A stretch of 64,000 bases of DNA from Dysidea avara. Taxonomy: Eukaryota; Porifera; Demospongiae; Dictyoceratida; Dysideidae. Position 1 is the first letter of the stretch. Each line of letters begins with the position of its first letter. The position numbers and the translations under genes are program-made. Below are positions 24,817 to 36,000 of the stretch, one piece after another. The stretch lies in NCBI RefSeq assembly GCF_963678975.1, contig NC_089275.1, positions 18,798,220-18,862,219 on the forward strand, given 5' to 3'. The notes beneath the pieces were generated by a model that had not been told where the DNA came from, made no database searches, and saw only the letters and a program-made list of their open reading frames with translations.

Positions 24817-25329
24817 GTTTCGCGCGCGAAACGTTCGGGCATGTTGCTTAGCGACAAGCGCTAGTATAGGCATATTTTGCGCCTGTGCGTAAAACCACAG
24901 ATACTATGCTTAAAACCTCTGGCTTAAAACTGAGTACATGCTTGGGCTCGTGCTTGGGCTTGGAACCTTGGTTGGGACCCATTCTCTCTGCAGCCGTGTG
25001 CAATCGAAGAAGAAACATTTTTTTTCCTCCGGCCCTAATGGCACTCCCTTCGAAGAAACAATCACTGGCGAGATCAACGGGCATCATCTATCTGTAAGTG
25101 TTATGTAGTTTCCTCCTATATGGAAGAACGGTTAGACTATGCCGAATTGAAAACCAAATTCAAATATTCAAATTATCCCACTATGGACATGTGGCTGTGC
25201 TGTGAACATGCTCCTGTCTTGATTCCGAGCTTGATTCCTTTTAATATAGTAAGATGATTCGGGATGATCACGTCGACTCGGTGGACGGAGATTGGAAACG
25301 TTGAGTCGGTTGACGTGAGGAATACTTCA
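24817..25329. promoter_or_regulatory. Bidirectional promoter region, copy A
   Basis: The 0.5 kb between the TRIM-NHL start (minus) and the ABCC-like ATG (plus). It has CG-containing stretches (gtttcgcgcgcgaaacgttcg) unlike the AT-rich surroundings. A conserved splice-donor-like catctatct-gtaagt (donor at 25093) and an acceptor-like aatatag near 25250 suggest a 5' untranslated exon on the plus strand. Copy B keeps both. No TATA box was assigned. Confidence 0.45.
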
Positions 25330-25412
25330 ATGATAACTGATCATTGCGAGTATGAAACACCAGCTAAAGATCCCAGGAGAGAAGCAAATCTTATTTCAAG
25401 GCTGTTCTTTGG
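25330..25412 (+). CDS. Orphan first coding exon, ABCC/MRP-like (copy A)
   Basis: ATG at 25330 opens MITDHCEYETPAKDPRREAN followed by LISRLFFG and a gtaagc donor at 25413. The PRREANLISRLFFG pattern resembles the cytosolic start of ABCC (MRP4-type) transporters, where 'NP..ANLxSxLFFxWLNPLF' precedes the first membrane segment. No later ABCC exon (membrane spans, Walker A, LSGGQ) follows in either copy. The next plus-strand exons belong to CNOT4. The identification rests on about 14 residues and needs a search. Copy B repeats it with two amino-acid changes. Confidence 0.5.
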
Positions 25413-26188
25413 GTAAGCCACTATACATTTAGACATTATTCACATGTTTCCTTTCACTTGTGTTGAAAGCCACGTACACAAAACAGACTGCTTAACACAA
25501 CCACTGTTTCTATTGTATCCATCACATATTTTTGGTCATGCACATGTTGTCAATTTTGGAAATACAGATACATTGCTTATTACAGTTAGTTGTGCATAGT
25601 GTCTTGTTTACATTTGGTATACCACACTAATCCCAATTATTCATGAACTGGGAAAGTTTGTGGTTTATACTGAATGTGTTAACAAGTAACACAATGTGTT
25701 TGTTTGCTCACCTGAGTGTGTGCAGTATATGGTAGTATCATGTAGGCAATTTGTTAGTTGACCCTAGTATGCTGAAACATTGTACAAAAGGTTTAATGAT
25801 CCTTTAATGTTGGCAGTTCCAATCAGATTGCTGCATTTCAAGTTGTGTATATTTCAAAGTATTCATATCTAAAGGTTTAATTGTTACTTATTGTGATGAC
25901 AAAACCTTGTATACAAAACCTGTCATTTCTTTTGGGTTCATCCTTAGTAGTGCCATCAAGTTGCTGCTATAAGTGGATCAGCTTAAGTAATAGTTGTAAC
26001 ACAGGCATGAGGGCTGTGTCTGAAATATAATCTGAACTGCCCAGGCCTAAGGACAGAGGGCATACCTGTTCTCAGGTTAGGCTATGTACATACATGTATA
26101 TGGTAAAGATGTTATAGGTGTGTATGTATAGATAGTGTGTGTGTGATTGTGTTTGACAGTCCCTATGGAATGTTGTTGTTTTGTGTAG
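25413..26188. other. Intron or spacer before the CNOT4-like RRM exon
   Basis: AT-rich sequence without a recognisable exon. Similarity to copy B ends about 24 bp into it, at acatttagac. No RING-coding exon was found here. Confidence 0.5.
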
Positions 26189-26289
26189 GGAAACAGCCTG
26201 GGGGCATACATACCATTCTACCATAGTGAAGATTCCAGTAAAGCAATACAAGCTGTCAATAATGCTTACATTGATGGGAGATGTCTTAA
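26189..26289 (+). pseudogene. CNOT4-like exon encoding the RRM C-terminal half (copy A)
   Basis: Between acceptor ttgtgtag and donor gtgagt it reads GNSLGAYIPFYHSEDSSKAI then QAVNNAYIDGRCLK, clearly similar to the CNOT4 RRM (SAYVTY..SEDALRAIQCVNN..DGRTLK). CNOT4 is the RING E3 ligase subunit of the CCR4-NOT deadenylase complex. The expected next exon (GTTKYCSYFL, CCCH zinc finger) was not found. Candidate small exons follow at 26743-26770 (PLVAQKSKE) and about 26830-26892, but they do not match CNOT4 and their phase does not join the next good exon. The upstream RING and first half of the RRM are missing from copy A, so the locus is probably a decayed paralogue. Confidence 0.65.
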
Positions 26290-26439
26290 GTGAGTGAATG
26301 TTGTTGTGTTAATCCTCACTTTTGATTATCATTGTGATCTCATCCAAAGTGTTGTAATGTGTTGTATTGAGCATAAGCAGTGATACTATATGTTCAAAGG
26401 ACTCACTGTCTGCAAGCTATGTATGGTATATCATAGATA

Positions 26440-26740
26440 TACTAAACTTTACAACGGGATTGGAAACGGAAGTAACTCACGTGACGTCTCTGTACAAATT
26501 CCCAATGTGACGTAACGAGCTCGAAAAATCATCCATGTTTCGCTTGCGCTAGTTAGTCGCCATAGATACTGTCCGTAGTTATGAGCGCGATATTATTTCT
26601 CAATGGTTTTATTTGCCAACTATTAGCAATTTGTCGACTTTTAACTTGATGTGTATCACTGCATGAGTTAGTTGTAAAATATTGTAGTGTCTATGTAATG
26701 TACTGTACGCACTTTCTTTAATTCACATTTGTGTTTTGTA
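26440..26740. other. CG-containing patch inside the CNOT4 A intron
   Basis: Holds cacgtgacgtctc and atgtgacgtaacg (CRE/E-box-like) and more CG dinucleotides than the sequence around it. It could be a MITE edge or a cryptic promoter. No inverted repeat was found. Confidence 0.2.
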
Positions 26741-27572
26741 GGCCTCTGGTTGCTCAAAAGTCTAAAGAGGTTAGTGTATGTGTGTTTGTATGGTCAGATG
26801 TGTACATTAATGATTGGTCATTGTTTAGTATGATAGTATTCCTGAACTAGTTCACTTCCAGTCAGAATCAGCCTTACCTGCTACAGCCCACTGGTAATGT
26901 TTGTCGGTATGTTGGTGTACGTGTATCCATTACTAAGTTATGGGTGGATATATACTTTGTGAACTATAGCTGTTTCCCATGTGTAAAATTGTATGACAGG
27001 CAGATCAAAGCTAAAATGAAACAAAAATGCTTGTGGTGTGCTTTTGTCGTAGAAATTATACTACCTGCACTATCATTCCGTTAATCCTGGTAATTGCTGT
27101 GTTGCATCATAATGGCTATTGTTTCAGGTGTGAATGCTTGCTTCATTATTTTAAGGTTTAGCCTTAAAAACATATCTAGGCTTTGACATCTAACTGTAAG
27201 CAAGGCACTGTATCTTTCAAATCATCTTCCTATATTCAATTTTACACATAATGTAATAAGTTTTAAAAATAACAACTAGATTTTAGTACAAAATTTGCCA
27301 TGAAAACAGCTTTTTTTACTCAGAGACTGTACACTACGTTCACCCCAAGTTCAGATGTTCTGGTAACATGAAATGGAGGTAGCACAATGTAGCATTTTAA
27401 CAGTTTGAGGGTCAGGATTAGTACTCTTCTGCGAAGATATTTTGTTTCATAAAGAGTCTCTCTCCATTTTTATCTATAGCATGTAGAGGATACTATACTA
27501 TTAAGTCTATTAAATGTTACTATATATACCTAATTGTATCGCTTATTTACGTACATGTACACAACCTATCAG

Positions 27573-28712
27573 GGCCTCACAAAGTAGCAAGTTACCAGAT
27601 GTCCCAAAACTAGGGGTGAAACGAATATTAAATTTTAGGTATTCAAATATTCTTCAAATTAACGAACGAATTAACGAATTATTCTTTAAGAATTTTCTGT
27701 ATAATTAGGTGCTTGAAAGGGACAAAATCACTTTGATTACTACTAAAACTTTAAATTTTAAAAAAGAAAAGTCCTTTACATGTATTATTAAGATGAAAAA
27801 TTATATTTTAAAATGACAGTTTTCAGTTGTCAAAATGTTTTCAAGGTTAAATGTGTACATTATCCGATTAACGAATATTTAACGAATAACGAATATTTCT
27901 TAATGAATACGAATATTTCTTAACAAACGAATAACAAATATTTGTACTATTCATTTCAGCCTTACCCAAAACCCATCATCACTCAAGCACCACATACAAC
28001 TGATGTTAATACCAATGATAGTAACATGACAGTGAAGAACAGTAGTGAAATAAGGAGTATAGAAGACATGTCATCACTGAGTATACACGACAATAGTATT
28101 GTTGCTTCTTTGACTAACAGTGGAGGCTATGACCTCACTAACACTGGCCAACACAATTACTCTGCTATGTATCAAATTGTGAATGAAGAACCATCATCTA
28201 TTAATAGTAACGTTGCTATTGCTAGTACTGGTGATGTTATGTTAGAACGGTAAAGTAGTGGTGACTCTAATAGCAGCAGAAATCACAAGTAATCTCAAAA
28301 TTTTGGCAAGGAGAGTGTACCATCACAGTCCCACAAGGGACAGCAGCCAAAGTCTGGTAGTAATAAGGCAACTAAAAAGTCCAAAGACAAGAAAAACACT
28401 TCAAATGTTGCAGACAAATCGAAGCAAAGTAGTGGACATACAAGTGGTGGAGCATCTCCTGTTAAACATGATAATGTTCCTAAGCTAGTTAAAGAGAACA
28501 CTGCTAAAGTGAGCACAGTTGGTGGTGATGTTCATAAGAAGAAGAAAGATAATGTTGTTTTACCTACTGAAAGTGTGGTCCCACATGAAGGACAAGTAGC
28601 TGCTATAGTGAAGACTGAGAATGTTGTGGAGCGTAAGGTACCACCTACCGGAGGTGTGAAGGCACCCCCACCCGGACTGACTAAACAACCATCACACACT
28701 AATGCTGTAATG
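27573..28712 (+). pseudogene. CNOT4-like middle exon split by a MITE (copy A)
   Basis: The exon appears to start after acctatcag at 27572 and reads ASQSSKLPDVPK up to 27610. It is then cut by the hAT MITE at 27611-27964 and resumes with PKPIITQAPHTTDV. The right part, 27965-28712, is a low-complexity Ser/Lys/Asn-rich linker ending in VKAPPPGLTKQPS, which resembles SPPPGLSK of CNOT4, and has a gtaagt donor. Two in-frame TAA codons occur at 28251-28253 and 28290-28292, with the same frame open before, between and after. The MITE's own end supplies an acceptor (ttcatttcag, 27950-27959), so a shortened exon 27960-28712 could still be spliced. Copy B has no counterpart. Confidence 0.65.
27611..27964. 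mobile_element. hAT MITE inserted into a CNOT4-like coding exon
   Basis: Left end TAGGGGTGAAACGAATA. Right end, read inverted, TAAGGCTGAAATGAATA (13 of 17 identical). Exact 8-bp duplication CCCAAAAC at 27603-27610 and 27965-27972. Removing one duplicate and the element joins ...LPDVPK to PIITQ in one frame, which shows the target was coding. 354 bp, no ORF. Confidence 0.85.
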
Positions 28713-29017
28713 GTAAGTTGCAATTGTGTGTATGTTTGTGTGTGCGTGTGTGCACGTGTGACTCTGAGTGTGCATGCATGTGTGCGTTGTATGTGACTAT
28801 GTGATAGCGTCCTTGTATGCATGTGACTTATTTTTATGCTAATTCTGTTTGGCTCAAGTTAAGAAATCATCGTTGAAGGCAAGTATGTTCCATTTCATAT
28901 TGTTATCTTTAATTTGTAGTTGTATCACAATTAACCAGAAATCAGTACAATACTAGGTAAGTGTTTGTGCACCATTTCCACATTGTAAAGTGTTATTGCA
29001 ATTTGTGTGATACTGTA

Positions 29018-29995
29018 CAGGGGCGTAGGAAGCTGGGTGCTTGGGCACCCTTAATATTTCTAACCATGCACACTGATACTTCCTTTTCTAACTTGTCAGT
29101 GATTCCATCTGCTGAAAATATTTTGATTCTATCCACTACGGCTCCACAGCTTGACTGTAGCAAACGCTTGCAGCAAGTTCTTGCATGGAAAATAAGTGCT
29201 ACCCATTTAATTAAGTCTGACTTCTAAAAATAACTCCATAGAGTACAAGTTACTATATTTAAATCTGAAAAACAGAGATGTGCCCGCCCAAAACGAATGG
29301 TGCCACTTTGTTGTCACATCAAAGTAATGATAGTTTGGAGTTGGCCTGTATACAGACCTCATGAAATGGCCAGTACTGAAGACGACTAGCTGTTTAGCAA
29401 CTTTATTTTAGTAGGTAATGCTGAATAATCAGTGCTCGAATTTATTGGGATACAACTACAACGAAGGAATCAAGTAAACAACACGAGAGAAGTCTTTAGG
29501 ACCACTCAGCAGGTTGTGGTAGAGCTACGTAGAGGCTGGTTACAAGAAACGGTGCCCCTACTGTGTCACAGTCTGAGTGGTCGAACCTGTGTCATGATGA
29601 TTTTGTGATCACAGAGTGATCAAGACACGTTTCAACACAAGTACAATTCAGTACAAGAAATCTCTCAGTTTATTGTAGTGTTGCTAATTATGAGATGAAG
29701 AATCTATGGTTGAAGCATCCTTATGTGAGGGTTGTATGGCAAGTGATACTGAAGTCCCACAATCAATACATGCATCGTAGCTAAAGAGTAGCATGGAGCG
29801 ATTGTAGGCTAAAATGACTGATAAGCTAGCTATTCTGTATACATACAGGTAGAGGTAGCAACTGTATCTACCCATGCCATGCACTTGAAAACAGCAATTT
29901 GATGAACGCACGTATGAACCCCCACAAGCTGCTCACTGGATTAGGTGTGGTACTGCATAGGGCACCCATAAATTAAATATTTTCCTACGTCCCTG
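29018..29995. mobile_element. hAT-like MITE with CAGGGG ends and 5-bp TSD
   Basis: Starts CAGGGGCGTAGGAAGC and ends inverted as tttcctacgtccctg, with CTGTA at 29013-29017 and 29996-30000. 978 bp. No protein of note inside. It lies in a CNOT4 A intron. Confidence 0.7.
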
Positions 29996-30064
29996 CTGTA
30001 TATTATTGTACACTATCGTACACTACACACTGAATTATATATCTACTATATTCTATGTACACAG

Positions 30065-33000
30065 TTATGAACTGAACTGGCCTGACTTCAGTACACGAAA
30101 TGATGATGATGAGTTAGGTCAGTATTTGTATCATTAATTTCACTGTTCACAGTGTAATTACAATAGGGTTTGATCCATGGAGTATATCATCAAAAGGATT
30201 TGAGGACATGTTAACATCACAACCAGTCACTTCTGTTTATAGTCAGCCTCCTCCTCCTCCTGTGGTTGATACCATGAAGACTGAAAAAAGTGAGTAATAG
30301 GCTGTGAGATATGTTGATATGTTTGAGTACATCACTGGATGACACTGTGTCTGTACTACTTTTGCACACATGTGTGCACACATGACCACACTAAAGCATA
30401 CCCAGACAGATGCACTCTCAGCCACACTGACACCAGGGTTAAAACCAAATCGACATCACCAACCCGGTTAGTAATCTAGATTTGAAACAGTTTCATTAGA
30501 ACAGTAGCATTTCAGGTACTTGTATAATCTTTTTTCATTGATTTCAACCCGGTACATGTAGTGAAGAAAGGTGATGCAAGGATAAACTTACCCAGCAATG
30601 AATTTCCCTATTCATGGCGAACATGATGCAAATATCATTGCGTTCTTAAGTACCTGTAATTTATTTCCCAATATTTGCTTTACAAATCGATCTTTCTGTT
30701 TGTAGGGCTACAAGTTATTGGCATACAAGGCTGGAAGAGTACCATACAATACGGTAGTACTGTATAGTAGGGACCACAAAGGAGTAGACGTGGCCCACAA
30801 AATGACATCACCCGAAAACTAGGGCTGGGAGATTATATTGATTATGGGATTAATCGTGATTGTTTCTGAACATTGTGATGTTGATATGTGTTGTATGAAC
30901 ATCGTGATGTTGTGACATCACAAGTAAACAAATTCAAATGGTGACACATACTATTGTGGAAGCGCTTGATCTGGAAAACAAGCCTACACTTCTGAGACTG
31001 TTCATTATGTGAATAAATCTTACTACTGAAAAGCTTACCTGTTACAAACCATTGAATTTCTAAGGACACTATTATTCAGAATACTGTTTGTATTGAACTA
31101 TAGCTGGTCTGATCAGTTGTACACAATTTCACCTTGTTTTGTAATTTATATGAAGTTGTGCATATACAATAGTTTGATGCATGTAAAGATTAGAGATATG
31201 ACATCGTGATTGTTATCGTAATCGTGATAAGTTGCATTTTACAATCGTGAAGGTAGCAAAATTTCACAATCGCTCAGCCCTACCGAAAACCAGCCTCAAT
31301 TTTCCCTGACGACGATGAGGCAGTATTGGTTAGGCAAAGCTAATTCCCAAAATGCTTTTTCAACAAGTTGCTATGGAATTTGAAAAGAAAATTATTTAAC
31401 GGAATTTTCTACTGACTGAGTAACTGACTGATGCCTTCAGACAAGCGTAACTCGACAATGTCTAAGGATACGGGCTTGATTTTTTATTATTTTTATTGTT
31501 CGGCATCGCTTTGGCCTGAGAGGTGCCTTTTGGCATACCGCAGTATGTACAATGCATTCTTCATGGACTTACCAGTGTCCTGCTTTGTGTCCCATTCATC
31601 TTTGCTGACAGTGAAAAGTGTTGATTTGGTGGTACCATGTGTTGGCTTCCCTTCGTAACGGAAACCGTCCGTATTTTTCATAGTGGCTATTTTAATTGCA
31701 GAGGTGTTTTTCAAACAGTTCTTGATTCGTACTGCTGTATAACGGGTTGAACATAACCAACAATGAAGCGTATAATGGATACTTCACTTTTCAGACGATA
31801 ATTGATATAACTGGGGTACGCTGCACCATTTCTGTCTTTTGGTATGCATGAATTGCAGAGGGGCTTTTTGAACAGTTCTTGATTTGAAATGCTGTGTAAC
31901 AATGGGTTGAACATAGCTGACAACAGATACTTCACTTTTCAGACGATAATTGATATAGCTGGGGTAGGGCGCATAGCACCATTTCAGATGCGGTATGTGT
32001 GGGTTCACTAGTCATAATAATTATAGCTAACAAACAAGTACATAAAATAAATTGGAATTTTCAACTGGAGTAGGGACCATAGCACATTGATTAAAAGTAC
32101 TGAAACAAGCTGGAGTAGTTAAATCACAGTAAAACAATAAGAAGTGTTATACCCCTACTGTGCATTTCCGAGTACCTTGGAGCACAGTAGGGATATAACA
32201 CTTCTTATTGTTTAACTGTGATTAATATCGTGCACTACTCCAGCTTTTTTCAGTACTTTTTATTGATGTGCTATGGTCCCTACTCTAGTTGAAAATTCTA
32301 TTTATTGATTTTTGTGTATTTGTATATTTGGCTATGTATATAAATATTCAACACATGTTTATCCAATGCACAATTTGGGTCAGACCCAGTTGACCTGAAG
32401 ACAACATTGCGCTCTCTCCTCCCTCACGCACACACATGCACGCGTGTGCACACACACAAAAGCTAACTGGCACGCCTACCCAGTGAACCAACACTGAGAC
32501 ACCTGTGCTGTACTCATGTGCTTGGAGTCAGCACGTACAAAGCAAAGCCTCCGGCAGCCCTGCAAAACACAGCTATTGTCACCCAGTGAACCAACACTGA
32601 GACACCTGTGCTGTACTCGTGTTCTTGGAGTCAGCACGCACAAAGCAAAGCCTCCGGCAGCCCTGCAAAACACAGCTATTGTCACCCAGTGAACCAACAC
32701 TGAGACACCTGTGCTGTACTCGTGTGCTTGGAGTCAGCACGCACAAAGCAAAGCCTCCGGCAGCCCTGCAAAACACAGCTATTGTCACCCAGTGAACCAC
32801 CACTGGGATTCCTGTGCACCACTCAGACACTTGAGTCTATTGCAGGCGAATTCTCCTGGGGCAGAACTAATCACCTGCAGGAGGGCCATCCATCCAGGTG
32901 TCATGGAGAGAAGTCGCGGAACTTTGGAAGTTCCACAACAACCTCTAAGCAAGACAAGGACAGTTAGCATTTGCTTCCCCAGTTTACACCAGGTACCCAT

Positions 33001-36000
33001 TGGCATTACATCTGGGTGGGCTGCTTCCCTAGTTAACACCTGGCACACACAAACGCACAAACATTACTCACTATACACACATATACACACATGTACATAA
33101 ATAAGCACACAGCATTCATGAAATGTTTAATGTTCCAGGACACAGTCAACCATTGTCCAGCACATTTGTAGATCCACAGAGACAAGCGGCTGCAGCATAT
33201 GTCAACTATGGTCCCATCACCAATGATCAACTTCATCAGTTACAATATCATGGCATACCCATCCATCAGCAACAACACTCCCCTCGCAGTCATCCTCCGA
33301 CAGCTGTAAGTATTGTGTGGCTAGCTAGGAGTGTATTATTGTGTGTGCCATTGTGTTGGATTACTCAAAGTGTGATATCAAAGGTGGTGGTCATGATGTT
33401 AAAGTGACAATATCAATGTAGTAATTTCTTGACCACCACATTTGATATCACATCTCTTATTAACCCTTTGAATTGCATATCGGCCACTACAAAGTGCTGT
33501 AAGTATTTTACTCATGATGTAATAAGCCTTAAAATGATACCTAGGGACTTACCCTACACCAAAAGTATGAGGACCAAAACAGGGAATGGAAGTTTATAAG
33601 CACACAAATCTTTTATATATGATTAGTAACTCATTGCCAGTTGATCCGATTCACTTCAAATAACTATTAGCCGCTTTGACATTCAGTAGTGAGTAAGGTC
33701 ATACATACAGCTCATGTGATCCGGGCTACGATTACAAAGCATGAAATATGCTGTTGTAATAAAACCAGTTGCTGTTCATTGCTTTATAACCAAGTAATCC
33801 CCAGTTGTTACAGTGGCCAGGTTATTGGCTTTCTTCTAATATCTCAATGAATAAGGTTTCTTTTGATATCTGCTTGGCCATATAAGACATGTTTTGTGTA
33901 GACGCACATTCTTCAAACTTTTTATACAGCTTCAAGGGTCAATGCTGGTTTGTTTCTAAATGCTTGCAAGGTACTTGATGTTGCAATGAGATTTAAAGAG
34001 CATGAAAATCTTAATTTTTTGGTTCCTGTGTGTACACTTGTCAGTTACATACCCGCATGCTATTTTTGGTTGCACAACACATCACATTGCTTTATAAGGA
34101 TAGGTTTGTGTATGTATAGGCTCTACAGGGAGCTTGCATTCTTATTAAATGTACATTGTTTTCTTTGATTTTCCATTTCAGTCTAATAATAACACAATGG
34201 AGAACCAGTTACGTGCTCTCCTACCTGGGATTAACATCAGTATTGACTGTAAGTACATGTTATGTAATGTTAGGGATCATGGAGGTTTGGGTTTTATGGC
34301 CGAAAATATCACCCAAAAACCAGCTAAACAATATCATCTTGGCAGTATTGGTTAGGTATAACCAAGCCCAAAAGTGCCTTCAGGATGACCCCAAATTAGA
34401 TTGTTACAAAATTTTGAGATTTTTTATTTAATGGAATTTTCTACTGATTAACTGCCTGCCTGATGCCTTCAGGCAAGTGTAACTCGATAACAGCTAAAGC
34501 TATATGCTTGACTTTTCACTGTTCCAAGTCCCAAGATGTGCCTTGCGTACCGCAGTACATACAGTGCACACATCGTGGACTGACCTTTGTCCTTCTTTGT
34601 GACCCATCTCTTTTTACTGACAGCCCAAGGTGTCGATTTGCAGTAGTGTGATGCTGTAAATGGGAATCGTCCGTGTTTTCCATGCTGACTGGATTGATTG
34701 CAGAGAAGCTTCTAATACTATTCTTTGTTTGTAATGTGTAATGGACTGAAAATCGGTGAAGGCAGGAGCTTATGAGCTGGCGAAGGAGCATGAAACTCGG
34801 TTCCAGCACAATCCAAATACGTCACGTTTTTTGAATAAATTGCTACAAGTGTCGTTCACTATTAGCACACGGTGTCTACTAATGAGATTTTGCTTTCCTT
34901 ATATGGAAACTAATTGCTAATGAATTTGGATTTCGATAGCACCCAGCAGGCAGCGTAAGTTTCAAGCTCCTTCGCTGCCTTCGGCGGCTCATAAGCTCCT
35001 GGTGAAAGCGAAACATAATGACCATTTCACTTTTGAGTCAGTAATTGATGGTTGGGGCATGCAAATCGTCCATATTTTTTGTGGTGATTGGATTGATTGC
35101 CAATGTGTTTCTCCTACTGTTCTTCATTAGTAGAGCTGTATAATGGGCTGAAAGCAAAGTGTAGTGGCCGCTTCAATTTCGAGACAGTAATTGATAACTG
35201 GGGTGTGTGTTCAGATGTAAACTTTATCTCTGGCACCATCCTTCCTTGTGATGTGGTATGGGGGATTCACTAGTCATAGTGATGTTGCAAAAAAGTTAAC
35301 AAACAAATTTTCAGTTCGATTAGGGATCATAGAAAAAAGTAGGGAAACAAGGGAGGAGGTCGCCTACACCTGCAGATATACTAGTGAACATTTATTCCCT
35401 ATGGTATAAAATTACCAAGTTTTCCTTATGCTTGTATACTACTGTAATTTACTTTTTCCCCTGTTATTTTCATATGCAAATCTTGTACATAGATTTCTCA
35501 CACCAAATTTTTTACACAAGATCGAATTACTCTAATAGAGCAGTCATTTATGTAAATCATATAAATATATTGTTACACGAAAATTTTTTGCACGAAAATA
35601 AAAATTATGCTGTAATAGACTGTATCATATAGTACTGTGTAATAGTAGTAAGATATATGTACTACATGTATGATGGTTTATTAATGACTTGTCTGTTCTA
35701 TAGCTGGTGCACAGTACCCACTTCCTCACAACAACACACACTACACCTCATCATATCCTACTCAACAAGTTCAACCTCCACCTTCACTGCCGATGATGCC
35801 ACATGCCCAGTCACGACCTACCCTCCCACTGACACACCGCCCTGCAGTAACCAGCTCCAGACATGTCATTGCATCTCCATTTGATATTCCCTCCCTCAGC
35901 TATGTCACTACCACCATGCAGAGTGGATGGCCTGATTTGATCAATAGTAGTGACAGTAGAGGTGGTTCTGTTAACAGTAGTAGTGTAGGTTGTGTTGGTG

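Noticed and set aside
23798-24864. Plus-strand ORFs opposite TRIM-NHL exon 1 (also 45958-46668)
   Set aside because: They are shadows of the RING/coiled-coil frame. Composition and lack of homology show no independent gene.
26743-26892. Two small exons (PLVAQKSKE, YDSIPELVHFQ) of CNOT4
   Set aside because: Splice sites look plausible, but the residues do not match CNOT4 and the phase does not join the next firm exon, so they are mentioned only as candidates.
28859-28878. Mini-exon between a caag acceptor and a gcaagt donor
   Set aside because: Phase fits neither the exon before (28712) nor the one after (30065).
32476-33060. Overlapping ORFs of 74-129 codons
   Set aside because: They are produced by the 103-bp tandem units being a near-open frame. 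No matching frame survives in copy B.
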